Assembly (NCBI GenBank): GCA_003565095.1
Contig: PXDI01000378.1
Location: forward strand, 1 to 16,351
Source: PVC group bacterium
GTDB taxonomy: Bacteria; Verrucomicrobiota; Kiritimatiellia; UBA8416; PXDI01
Reading direction: 5' to 3'
Length of the DNA: 16,351 nt
Part shown: in pieces, positions 6,491 to 14,008 of the stretch
Layout of the letters: every line of letters begins with the position of its first letter
Position numbering within the stretch: the stretch's first letter is position 1
Notes under the pieces: generated by a model
The model's database searches: none
What the model was told of the DNA's origin: nothing
Seen by the model: only the letters and a program-made list of their open reading frames with translations
Translations under genes and position numbers: made by a program

Positions 6491-7461
6491 TTAACTTTGC
6501 TATATGGTTGATCGTAGTATTTATGGGACTGCACGCATTTTTTGCAGGCATTGAAACCGGTGTTATCTCGATTAACCGTCTGCGTCTGCGGCATGCCGTT
6601 AAGCGCCGAATTCCCGGTGCGGCTATTCTGGCGTGGTTTGCCGGGAAAAACGAACGTCTGCTGGGGACGACACTGCTCGGAACTAATATATGTGTTGTTG
6701 CAAATTCGGTGCTGGCCGCCAGCATTGCGGTTGCGCTCATGGGGACAATGGGGGAACTGGTTGCGACGGTGGTTATGACTGTGCTGGTGCTGCTGTTTTG
6801 CGAGTATCTGCCCAAGGCCTGGTTTAATGCACGCCCGCTTGACCGGTGTCTGCGGTTTGCCATTCCGCTGCAGACTGCCGAACTTATTTTGCGGCCGTTT
6901 TCCAGAACCGTCATGTGGATAACCCACCTGTTCGTTCCGCGTAACTCAAAGGTATTGTCAAGTCCGCGCCAGGTAATCACCCGCGAGGATTTAAAACATC
7001 TGGCGCATGAGAGTGCGCGCAGCGGTGTTTTTTCTTCGCGTGAACGTCACATGATTCAGCAGGTGATTGATCTGTCTGCAAGAAAAGCACGCGACATAAT
7101 GGTTCCGCTGGAGAAGATGATTACGGTAAATGATAACATGACATTGAAAGATTATTTTGACATAGTGCGCCAATCCGGACTCACGCGGATTCCGGTCCGT
7201 GAGGGCGAATCGGGACGGTTTTGCGGCATATTGAATGTCTATTATGTGCTGCGCAGCGGTGGGTATGATTTGCAGCAGCCGGTCAGCAGTTATATGCGCA
7301 AACCGCTGTTTATCAAAGAAGATATGCCGGCTGACGAGATTCTGCCGCGTTTGCGGCGTTTCCGCCAGCCGCTCGGACTGATAAAAAACAGTCAGGGGGA
7401 GGTTATCGGATTGGTAACAACCGAGGATGTCCTAGAAGAAATTGTGGGTGATCTGGATTGA
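6487..7461 (+). CDS. CNNM/DUF21-CBS membrane protein lacking the CorC domain
   Basis: This 324-residue paralogue of the preceding gene shares its ATGA overlap. The DUF21 membrane domain (about 1-190) is recognisable from GLHAFFAGIETGVISINRLRL and GTNICVVANSVLAASI. A CBS pair (about 200-322) runs from ARDIMVPLEK to GLVTTEDVLEEIVGDLD, where the protein stops. The CorC_HlyC C-terminal domain found in the upstream paralogue is absent, and the stop follows directly on the end of CBS2, so this looks like natural architecture rather than a frameshift. Paired CNNM genes could form a heteromeric complex with one CorC domain per pair. The ion and function are not shown by sequence. Confidence 0.88.
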   Translation: MINFAIWLIVVFMGLHAFFAGIETGVISINRLRLRHAVKRRIPGAAILAWFAGKNERLLGTTLLGTNICVVANSVLAASIAVALMGTMGELVATVVMTVLVLLFCEYLPKAWFNARPLDRCLRFAIPLQTAELILRPFSRTVMWITHLFVPRNSKVLSSPRQVITREDLKHLAHESARSGVFSSRERHMIQQVIDLSARKARDIMVPLEKMITVNDNMTLKDYFDIVRQSGLTRIPVREGESGRFCGILNVYYVLRSGGYDLQQPVSSYMRKPLFIKEDMPADEILPRLRRFRQPLGLIKNSQGEVIGLVTTEDVLEEIVGDLD

Positions 7462-8018
7462 TGCTTATGAGGCTTTCCCGTGCTAACGGCAGAATCTCCG
7501 TCGGGCGTTTAATGAGCGCTGCCGGCAGGTGTCCGGCCTGTGGCCGCTATACCGGCCCGTGCTCCGCCTGCAGCTACTGCGGATGTGATCTGCCCGGGAT
7601 GGAACTGCGTATCTGGCTGCGGGCAGCATTGCTGGTGCTGGCAGTGGCCGGAATTGCGGCACTGACATATGCCGCCCGTCAACCCGAACCGCGCTCTGTC
7701 GGCATTGCGGAACTGACCCCGCTGCATAACTACGCCTTGGTTCTTGTCGAAGGCCGTGTTACCAGGAATCCATATGTTTCGCGGGATGCCGGGCGTGCCG
7801 GTTATTGTTCATTTCTGGTGAATGACGGCGGCGGAACGGCCCGTGTTGTTGCATATGACCGTGTTGCCCACGAACTGGATCAGGAAAAGCTTATTCCTCC
7901 GCGCGGTGCCTGGGTGCGTATCCGGGGCACGGTGCGGCTGACCGGCGGGCGCAATCCTACTCTGACAATCCTGCATCCGGGAGCTGTTGAGTTGCTGGCG
8001 GGAGTGGATATGCAATGA
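7461..8018 (+). CDS. Zinc-ribbon, single-TM, OB-fold protein of unknown function
   Basis: The ATG at 7461 shares one base with the preceding TGA (TGATG); another ATG stands at 7467. The 185-residue product has a cysteine-rich N-terminus with CPAC (24-27) and CSACSYCGC (34-42), a rubredoxin-like zinc ribbon. One membrane helix (about 55-72, ALLVLAVAGIAALTYAA) follows, then a beta-rich domain (about 85-180). That domain holds an OB-fold-like pattern: VLVEGRVTRNPYV ... CSFLVNDGGGTARVVAYD ... WVRIRGTVRLTGGRNPTLTIL. By the positive-inside rule (Arg before the helix) the ribbon faces the cytoplasm and the OB domain the outside, which argues against nucleic-acid binding. It overlaps the TctA-like gene by 4 nt, so the two may work together. 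I do not recognise a named family. Confidence 0.75.
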   Translation: MLMRLSRANGRISVGRLMSAAGRCPACGRYTGPCSACSYCGCDLPGMELRIWLRAALLVLAVAGIAALTYAARQPEPRSVGIAELTPLHNYALVLVEGRVTRNPYVSRDAGRAGYCSFLVNDGGGTARVVAYDRVAHELDQEKLIPPRGAWVRIRGTVRLTGGRNPTLTILHPGAVELLAGVDMQ

Positions 8019-9349
8019 GCGCAGGTATTACCGTTCTACTGGGCTCTTTTGCGGGTTTGCTGGCGGCATTGGTGGCGGCATTGCTGCCCGGCGTTCATAT
8101 CTTCAATATCATGGGTTTGGCGGCATGGCTGTTATGGAGCTTCGGTACAACGGGTGGTAATTGGCCGCTGGCATTGATATGTTCGATGGTTGCCGGTTTT
8201 TCGGTCACCAGTATTGTTCCGGTGGTTTACGCCGCAGTTTCCGATGAGGGATTATATTTCTCAGTTTCCCCCGCCAATGAATATGTTCTTGAGGGCCGAG
8301 AAAAGCATGCGGTAGCGCTTTTGGCTTTTGGCGCGGTTCCGGCTTTGCTGGCGCTGGTGTTGGCTGCACCGCTGCTGCCGCGGTTGCTCTGCCGGATAAT
8401 TGCGGTTATCCGGCCGCATCAGCAATGGATTGTCTGGAGTATTATTGTATATTTACTGTTGTCGGAATGGCCGCGTGAACAACCGGGACCCGACCCTCTC
8501 AGGCGTTTTATGCGTGCGATGACGGCCCCGGCCGTCGGATTGCTGGTTTTTCTGTTATCGGGTATCCTGGGTATTCTTGTCATGCATACTCCTTTGCTGT
8601 CCGGTGCCAGGGTGCCGTCGCAGGCGTTGATGCCGGCTTGTATCGGGCTGTTTACAGTTCCGTGGCTGCTGATGAATATTCTCGGTGTCAGTGATTCCGT
8701 CAGCCTGGAAAAGCGCGCCGGAACATCTCCGCCGGCACCTGTGGAGAAAATCCGCCGTTTGCCTTTTTCCGGCATGCTTTCCGGTTTGGGCGGCGGGTTG
8801 TTTGCTGCGATCCTGCCGGGAGTGACCGCCGGTGTCGGCGGCTATCTTTCCGGCCAGGCCGCTTCAAATTCGCACCGCGACGATTTTCTGGTGTCGCAAG
8901 GGGCATCACGTGCGGCCTATTTCGGCGGCTGTCTGCTGCTGACGATTCTGCCGGGCGGTATTCCACGCGGCGGCGCGGGGTGGTTGATTCAGTCCTGGGT
9001 CCCCAGCCTGACACCGGCCGACTATTATCGCGGTGTTGCGGCAATTGCTTTAGGTGCAGGCGGGGCGGTTCTGCTGTTAAGTCCGCTCTGCCGCTGGTAT
9101 GAATTTGTGAGAAGAAACAATTTTAATAAACTGGCGGCGGCCGTTGCTTTTATCCTGCTTACCGGAAACGTCATATGGTTTACCGGACTGTATGGACTGC
9201 TGGTGATGCTGGCCGGCGGGGCCATCGGCGCCTTGCCGCCGCTGTTCGGTGCGCGGCGGATGAATACGCTAGGTGTTATTCTGCTGCCGGTGGCACTGGC
9301 GCTTTCCGGGCAGGGGGGGCTTGCCGGCCGGCTGCTGCGTCTGTATTAG
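8015..9349 (+). CDS. TctA-like multi-spanning permease (COG1784/DUF112-like)
   Basis: A 444-residue, very hydrophobic protein with about ten membrane segments. It has two similar halves, each with a Leu-Pro-Gly element: ALVAALLPGVHIFNIMG near residue 25, and AAILPGVTAGVGGYLSGQ near 270, followed by ILPGGIPRGGAGWLI. LPGxxxxxG repeats of this kind are typical of the TctA family (tripartite tricarboxylate transporter large subunit) and its archaeal-type relatives (COG1784). There is no TctB or periplasmic TctC gene nearby, so it is probably not a classical tripartite carrier. The start ATG overlaps the previous stop by 4 nt. Its 3' end overlaps the convergent glycosyltransferase gene by 74 nt. 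The substrate is unknown. Confidence 0.68.
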   Translation: MSAGITVLLGSFAGLLAALVAALLPGVHIFNIMGLAAWLLWSFGTTGGNWPLALICSMVAGFSVTSIVPVVYAAVSDEGLYFSVSPANEYVLEGREKHAVALLAFGAVPALLALVLAAPLLPRLLCRIIAVIRPHQQWIVWSIIVYLLLSEWPREQPGPDPLRRFMRAMTAPAVGLLVFLLSGILGILVMHTPLLSGARVPSQALMPACIGLFTVPWLLMNILGVSDSVSLEKRAGTSPPAPVEKIRRLPFSGMLSGLGGGLFAAILPGVTAGVGGYLSGQAASNSHRDDFLVSQGASRAAYFGGCLLLTILPGGIPRGGAGWLIQSWVPSLTPADYYRGVAAIALGAGGAVLLLSPLCRWYEFVRRNNFNKLAAAVAFILLTGNVIWFTGLYGLLVMLAGGAIGALPPLFGARRMNTLGVILLPVALALSGQGGLAGRLLRLY

Positions 9350-10148
9350 CCGCGGTATCGTCAGGCGGATTCTTCAAAGGAGCTTCTTTGCCGGCCTGTG
9401 TTTGCAGTTCCCACAGTTTGGCATATTTAATAAAAACACTATAAGCCTGCGATTTTGCTACAATGTATCCCGGCAGTCCGTCCATAAATCCGCGTTTAAG
9501 TATATAACCGCGGAAGAAACGCCAGGCCGGCCGGAAAAGCAAGTCACGTAGACGGAAGATGCGTCCTTCCTCCTGCTGCGTCAGTGACGTGATAGTTGAA
9601 AAGCGGTTGAGCGTTGCCACCTGGTCGGAAAGGTCATCATAAGTAAAATGATAGAGCGGGGCTTTCAGCCGCTTAGTGGTTCCTTCAACCAGCATGCGGT
9701 CATGCGGTTCTTTTCCGCCGCAACGTCCTTTTGTACGGTCAAACAGCCGCAGTTTATAATCGGGATACCAGTCGCCGTGGCGAATCCAGCGGCCTAGGAA
9801 GTAGACCAGCCGGGGGAATTCGAAACCGGAGAGAGTTGCGCTCTGGCCGGAATTGAAATGCTCCAGAATCTCGTCGCGCAGATCATCTGAGACCGCCTCA
9901 TCGGCATCGATAAAGAAAATCCAGCGATGAGACGCCATATCTTTTGCCAGATTTTTCTGCCCGATGTATCCCAGCCAGCGGTGCTCATAGACCAGTTCGG
10001 TATATTCCCGGCAGATTTCGGCGGTGCGGTCTGTGCTGAAACTGTCAATTACAACTATTTCATCAGCCCATTTGACACTTTCAAGGCAGCGGCGGATGTT
10101 ATTTTCCTCGTTGCCGGCAGTAATGCAAACCGATATTTTCTCACGCAT
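9276..10148 (-). CDS. Family 2 glycosyltransferase, WaaE/KdtX-like
   Basis: The 290-residue protein starts with the GT2 nucleotide-sugar fold: ISVCITAGNEENNIRRCLES, then ADEIVVIDSFSTDRTAEICR. The metal-binding DxD lies in FFIDADEAVSDDLRDEI. The block GDWYPDYKLRLFDRTKGRCGG is typical of the WaaE/KdtX group, which adds a sugar to the LPS core or related envelope glycans at the inner face of the membrane. The start is supported by AAGGA (plus-strand 10155-10159) at correct spacing before the ATG at 10148. The last 35 or so residues are Pro/Ala-rich, look like a disordered tail, and are encoded where the gene overlaps the convergent permease gene. It is alone on its strand, so its pathway is not evident from neighbours. 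Confidence 0.88.
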   Translation of the reverse strand: MREKISVCITAGNEENNIRRCLESVKWADEIVVIDSFSTDRTAEICREYTELVYEHRWLGYIGQKNLAKDMASHRWIFFIDADEAVSDDLRDEILEHFNSGQSATLSGFEFPRLVYFLGRWIRHGDWYPDYKLRLFDRTKGRCGGKEPHDRMLVEGTTKRLKAPLYHFTYDDLSDQVATLNRFSTITSLTQQEEGRIFRLRDLLFRPAWRFFRGYILKRGFMDGLPGYIVAKSQAYSVFIKYAKLWELQTQAGKEAPLKNPPDDTAANTDAAAGRQAPPARKAPVPPAAE

Positions 10149-10306
10149 AAAGAATCCTTGTGGTAAATTGCCGGAGATACTGGCTGATTATGCCGAAAGC
10201 GTCAAGTCTGCAACAGTATGTTATTTGCCACTTTTGAATGGAATACTGCGTCAAGTATTGGTATTGTATCGGGTTTTTGCGGGATTTTGTGATGGAAGGA
10301 GCATGG
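10149..10306. promoter_or_regulatory. Divergent intergenic region between GT2 and the oxidoreductase operon
   Basis: Both flanking genes are transcribed away from this 158-bp AT-richer gap, so it should hold two promoters. I could not find a convincing -35/-10 pair on either strand. It contains an open frame in phase with the oxidoreductase (from 10238), but the ribosome site favours the later start. Confidence 0.4.
10294..10301 (+). promoter_or_regulatory. Ribosome binding site fixing the oxidoreductase start
   Basis: GGAAGGAG ends 5 nt before the ATG at 10307. It makes the upstream in-frame ATGs at 10238 and 10292 unlikely; the latter overlaps the site itself. Confidence 0.7.
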
Positions 10307-12916
10307 ATGACTATCTCTGATAAACGGCACCAGCGGTTTCATATTCGCAGTGTTGAGCAGTTGCGTGAGGAAATGAACCGTTTGCAGGTCAATCTGCCGC
10401 TGGCGTCGGAAACCGGTTTACTGGGTGAGGCTGTGACGCTGGGTGATCTTATTTTGCCGAACCGTTTTGTGGCCCAGCCGATGGAGGGGTTTGATTCGAC
10501 TGAAAAAGGTGCACCGGGCGAGTTGTCCTTTCGCCGTTACCGGCGTTATGCCGAGGGCGGGTTCGGGTTGATCTGGCTTGAGGCCACCGCGGTTATGCAT
10601 GAGGGGCGTTCAAATCCGGGGCAATTGTGTATTCTGCCGGAGACCGTTGAGCGTTTTACTGAACTGGTGGCGGCAACCCGTCAGGCAGCGCGCAATGCGC
10701 ATGGTCGTGATGTTGTGATAATTATGCAGCTTACGCATTCCGGCCGCTACAGTAAACCATCCGGCTATCCGCAGCCGATGATTGCACATCACAGCCCCAT
10801 TCTTGATCCGAAACATAATCTGCCGCCGGACTATCCGCTGGTTAGCGATGAATATCTGGATCGGTTGCAGGAGCATTATGTTCAAGCGGCGCGGCTGGCG
10901 GCGGAGGCCGGTGTGGACGGGGTTGATATCAAAAGCTGTCACCGTTATCTGGTTTCCGAACTGCTGGCTTCATTTACCCGTGACGGGGCATATGGCGGAG
11001 CTTTTGAAAATCGTATCCGTCTGTTGGTTGAAGTGATTGAACGGGTCAAAAAAGCGGTTCCGGGCCTGCTGGTTACCACGCGTATGAGCGCATTTGACGC
11101 CATAAGCCATCCTTACGGTTTCGGTGTCAGCCGCGAGGATTACCGTATTGCTGATTTGACTGAGCCTCTACAACTGGTTGATCGCCTGTACAACGGCGGG
11201 ATGCGGCTGCTCAATGTGTCCATCGGTAATCCGTATTTCAATCCGCATTTCGGCCGTCCGTTTGATTTTCCGATAGCCGGCATGGATGCGCCTGCGGAGC
11301 ATCCGCTAGAGGGGATTGCACGTTTTATGGATATTACCCGCCGTATTCAGCAGACCCACCCGGACATGGCGGTGGTTGCTTCAGGATTAAGCTGGCTGCG
11401 CCAGTTTATGCCGCAGGTCGCCGCCGGTGCGATTGCCGGTGGCGGGGCCACGCTGCTGGGTATCGGTCGCGGAGCTTTCGCCTATCCGGACACTCCGGTG
11501 GCTATTATGCAGCAGAACCGGATGGATGCGGCAAAGTGCTGTGTGGCATGTTCGGCATGCACGCAGATCATGCGGGACGGCGGTAAAACCGGTTGTGTTG
11601 TGCGCGACAGTGCTATCTACGGTCCGCAGTACCGTCTGGGGCGCAGGCTGGCGCTGGACCATCTGCTGGCTGAAGCACGCCGCTGTCGCGATTGCGAGGA
11701 AGCCACCTGCAGTCGCGGTTGTCCGGCGCATGTCGATGTGCCGGCATTCATCAAAGCGTTTGCCGCTGAAGATTACCAAAAGGCATACCGGGTGCTGCGC
11801 CGCAGCAATGCCCTGCCGGAAATGTGCGCGCTGGTTTGTCCGGCCGATGTTCAATGTGAGGGCGGGTGCCTGGAGTGCATTTTCTGTGAGAAGCCGGTTC
11901 CGGTGCGCGAGATTCAGCTTGTGACCTGCCGGATTGCGCGGCGTGCCGGCTGGACCGGGCTGGAACTGCCGCCCGTGACAGGCCATAGAGTAGCCGTAGT
12001 CGGTGGCGGACCGGCGGGACTGGCCGGGGCGATCCGGTTACTGGAGCAGGGGCACAGTGTTGATATCTATGAAAAAGGCACGCATTTAGGCGGCGTTCCG
12101 AACTCAATTATCCCTGGCGAGCGCTATGACTTGAAGGAAGGCGAAATACAGGCTATCCTCGGTCCGGCAATTGCAGCCGGGCGTTTGACGGTGCATACCC
12201 GTCAGGCATTGGGTGAGAGTGTACAGCTGCCGGAATTGCGTGCGCAATATGCCGCGGTGCTGCTGGCACCGGGATTGGGTGCCGGGGCATCCATCGGCAA
12301 AGCCGAAGGTGTGGTTGATGCGCTGCAGTTTTTGCAGGGTGCCAAGTCCGGCGAGATCAGCACACTGCCGGCACGGGTGGCGGTTCTGGGGGGTGGAAAC
12401 ACCGCAATGGATGCTGCTGTGTCAGCCGCAAGTCTGGGGGCGCGTGATGTCTATATTGTTTATCGCCGCTCTTTCCAGGAAATGCCGGCCTGGCCCGCCG
12501 AACGTGACCATGCCATGCAGGCCGGCTGCCAGTTTCTGATGCAGACTCAACCCGAGGGCTATGAAACCGCCGGCGATGGCCGGCTTAGCGGGGTGCGGAT
12601 TGTCCGGACCGAACTTGGTGAACCGGATTCATCCGGCCGGCGGCGTCCGGTTCCGGTGCCCGGTACGGAAAATCTCCTGGCGGTCGAGATGGTGATTGAG
12701 GCGCTCGGTCAGTCTGTCGCACCGGAACTGAAAGAAATATTTGCGGATCTGGCCTGTTTTGAGAATAACCGGCTGGTTGTTGATGATTCGAGCGGCGCGT
12801 GCCGCGGGGAAGCCGGTTTATATGCCGCCGGTGATCTGATTAATGGCGGGGCGACTGCTGTGCAGGGGATCGCCGAAGGTATGCGTGCGGCCAATGCAAT
12901 AAACGATGAGCTATGA
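10307..12916 (+). CDS. Fusion of OYE-type NADH:flavin oxidoreductase with GltD-like Fe-S/FAD/NAD(P)H module
   Basis: The 869-residue protein begins with an old-yellow-enzyme TIM barrel (about 20-405): LGDLILPNRFVAQPMEG, QLTHSGR and GGAFENR. A first cysteine cluster follows (C411/412, C415, C418, C430), where 2,4-dienoyl-CoA reductase has its 4Fe-4S site. Next is a GltD/dihydropyrimidine-dehydrogenase-type double cluster (C460, C463, C468, C472 and C507, C511, C517, C521). An FAD site (VVGGGPAGLAG, near 566), an NAD(P)H site (LGGGNTAMDAA, near 695, then VYRRS) and a closing FAD motif YAAGDLINGG complete it. Electrons likely pass NAD(P)H-FAD-FeS-FMN to a substrate in one chain. The barrel active site is altered (K209-S-C-H212-R-Y214 against the usual H-x-x-H-G-Y). 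The start is set by GGAAGGAG. Its stop overlaps the DAHP synthase start. The substrate is unknown. Confidence 0.88.
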   Translation: MTISDKRHQRFHIRSVEQLREEMNRLQVNLPLASETGLLGEAVTLGDLILPNRFVAQPMEGFDSTEKGAPGELSFRRYRRYAEGGFGLIWLEATAVMHEGRSNPGQLCILPETVERFTELVAATRQAARNAHGRDVVIIMQLTHSGRYSKPSGYPQPMIAHHSPILDPKHNLPPDYPLVSDEYLDRLQEHYVQAARLAAEAGVDGVDIKSCHRYLVSELLASFTRDGAYGGAFENRIRLLVEVIERVKKAVPGLLVTTRMSAFDAISHPYGFGVSREDYRIADLTEPLQLVDRLYNGGMRLLNVSIGNPYFNPHFGRPFDFPIAGMDAPAEHPLEGIARFMDITRRIQQTHPDMAVVASGLSWLRQFMPQVAAGAIAGGGATLLGIGRGAFAYPDTPVAIMQQNRMDAAKCCVACSACTQIMRDGGKTGCVVRDSAIYGPQYRLGRRLALDHLLAEARRCRDCEEATCSRGCPAHVDVPAFIKAFAAEDYQKAYRVLRRSNALPEMCALVCPADVQCEGGCLECIFCEKPVPVREIQLVTCRIARRAGWTGLELPPVTGHRVAVVGGGPAGLAGAIRLLEQGHSVDIYEKGTHLGGVPNSIIPGERYDLKEGEIQAILGPAIAAGRLTVHTRQALGESVQLPELRAQYAAVLLAPGLGAGASIGKAEGVVDALQFLQGAKSGEISTLPARVAVLGGGNTAMDAAVSAASLGARDVYIVYRRSFQEMPAWPAERDHAMQAGCQFLMQTQPEGYETAGDGRLSGVRIVRTELGEPDSSGRRRPVPVPGTENLLAVEMVIEALGQSVAPELKEIFADLACFENNRLVVDDSSGACRGEAGLYAAGDLINGGATAVQGIAEGMRAANAINDEL

Positions 12917-13980
12917 ATAAAAAAAACAACGAAAAAGTACATAATGTAAATATTCTATCGGAGGACTTGCTGCCGACGGCATGGGAGATTATGGCCCGTC
13001 TGCCGATGGAGCAGGCTGTTGAGGATTTTGTCTGGGCGGCGCGACTGCGTATAATTGATATTCTTGAACGCCGCAGTCCGCGTATGCTGGCAGTAATCGG
13101 GCCGTGCTCAATCCACGATCCCGGTGAGGCGCTTGAATATGCCGGGAAACTGATGGCATTACGCGAAAAAGTGGATGACTGTATCGAGGTCGTTATGCGC
13201 GTATATCTTGAAAAACCGCGTACGACAATCGGCTGGAAAGGTTTTATTAATGATCCGCGGCGCGATGATTCTTTTCAGATTGGCGAAGGTCTTTGCCGCT
13301 CGCGCGATTTTCTGTTGAAGCTGGCACGGATGGGGCTGCCGGCCGGGACCGAAGCGCTTGATCCGGTGCCGCCGCAATACATTGGTGATCTGATTGCCTG
13401 GACGGCGATTGGTGCGCGAACGACGGAGTCGCAAACTCACCGTGAAATGGCCAGCGGCCTTTCTACTTCGGTCGGCTTTAAAAACAGCACTGACGGCAAC
13501 ATCGCCACGGCGATTAACGCGTTGTTGACCACGGCGCATCCGCATCACTTTCTGGGAGTGACCCGTGACGGGCGCAGTGCGGTGTTTCATACCGCGGGCA
13601 ATCAGTATGGACATGTGATTCTGCGCGGCGGACCGGTGTCGAATTATGATGCAGAGAGTGTGGCGGCATGTGAGCAAATGCTGGCGGCGGCGGGCCTGCC
13701 ATTAAACATTATGATTGATTGCAGTCATGATAATTCCGGCCGCGTCCCGGTCCGGCAGGTGGATGTTTTGCGGGATATAATGGAACAGAAGCAAAACGGC
13801 AACCGTTCCATATTCGGCTTCATGCTGGAAAGCTACCTGCACGAAGGCCGGCAGGATCCCGGTCCGGCCGGAACAGAATTACGCCCCGGTGTTTCGATCA
13901 CCGATCCATGTCTGGACTGGGAGCGGACAGAATCAGCCGTACTGGAGGCTGCTGAGGTATTACGCAAGCAGGGCCATTAA
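12913..13980 (+). CDS. aroG: 3-deoxy-D-arabino-heptulosonate-7-phosphate (DAHP) synthase, class I
   Basis: This enzyme condenses phosphoenolpyruvate and erythrose-4-phosphate, the first step of the shikimate pathway to aromatic amino acids. The 355 residues match the E. coli AroG/AroF/AroH type (about 350). All four metal ligands are present at the expected spacing: Cys65 in GPCSIHDP, His272 in DCSHDNSG, Glu306 in MLESYLHEG and Asp331 in SITDPCLDWE. KPRTTIGWKG and GARTTESQTHREMASG form the substrate sites. One small oddity is Asp273 after His272, where Ala or Gly is usual. The ATG overlaps the stop of the oxidoreductase by 4 nt (ATGA), so the two are translationally coupled. Which aromatic amino acid, if any, inhibits it cannot be read with confidence. 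Confidence 0.95.
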   Translation: MNKKNNEKVHNVNILSEDLLPTAWEIMARLPMEQAVEDFVWAARLRIIDILERRSPRMLAVIGPCSIHDPGEALEYAGKLMALREKVDDCIEVVMRVYLEKPRTTIGWKGFINDPRRDDSFQIGEGLCRSRDFLLKLARMGLPAGTEALDPVPPQYIGDLIAWTAIGARTTESQTHREMASGLSTSVGFKNSTDGNIATAINALLTTAHPHHFLGVTRDGRSAVFHTAGNQYGHVILRGGPVSNYDAESVAACEQMLAAAGLPLNIMIDCSHDNSGRVPVRQVDVLRDIMEQKQNGNRSIFGFMLESYLHEGRQDPGPAGTELRPGVSITDPCLDWERTESAVLEAAEVLRKQGH

Positions 13981-13993
13981 TCCTGATTCGAAT

Positions 13994-13999
13994 AAGGAG
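13994..13999 (+). promoter_or_regulatory. Ribosome binding site supporting a TTG start for the CLC gene
   Basis: AAGGAG lies 9 nt before TTG 14009 and just after the DAHP synthase stop at 13980. No in-frame ATG is available nearby, so TTG is the best start. Confidence 0.6.
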
Positions 14000-14008
14000 C
14001 CTGTCATC

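Noticed and set aside
4242..9349. Possible defence or phage-related island
   Set aside because: All members with recognisable domains are membrane, envelope or nucleic-acid-binding housekeeping families. There is no nuclease, integrase, helicase or toxin signature, and codon style looks like the neighbours.
13889..14008. N-terminal extension of the CLC protein into the DAHP synthase gene
   Set aside because: This is a shadow frame of the aroG 3' end, and a good ribosome site precedes TTG 14009.
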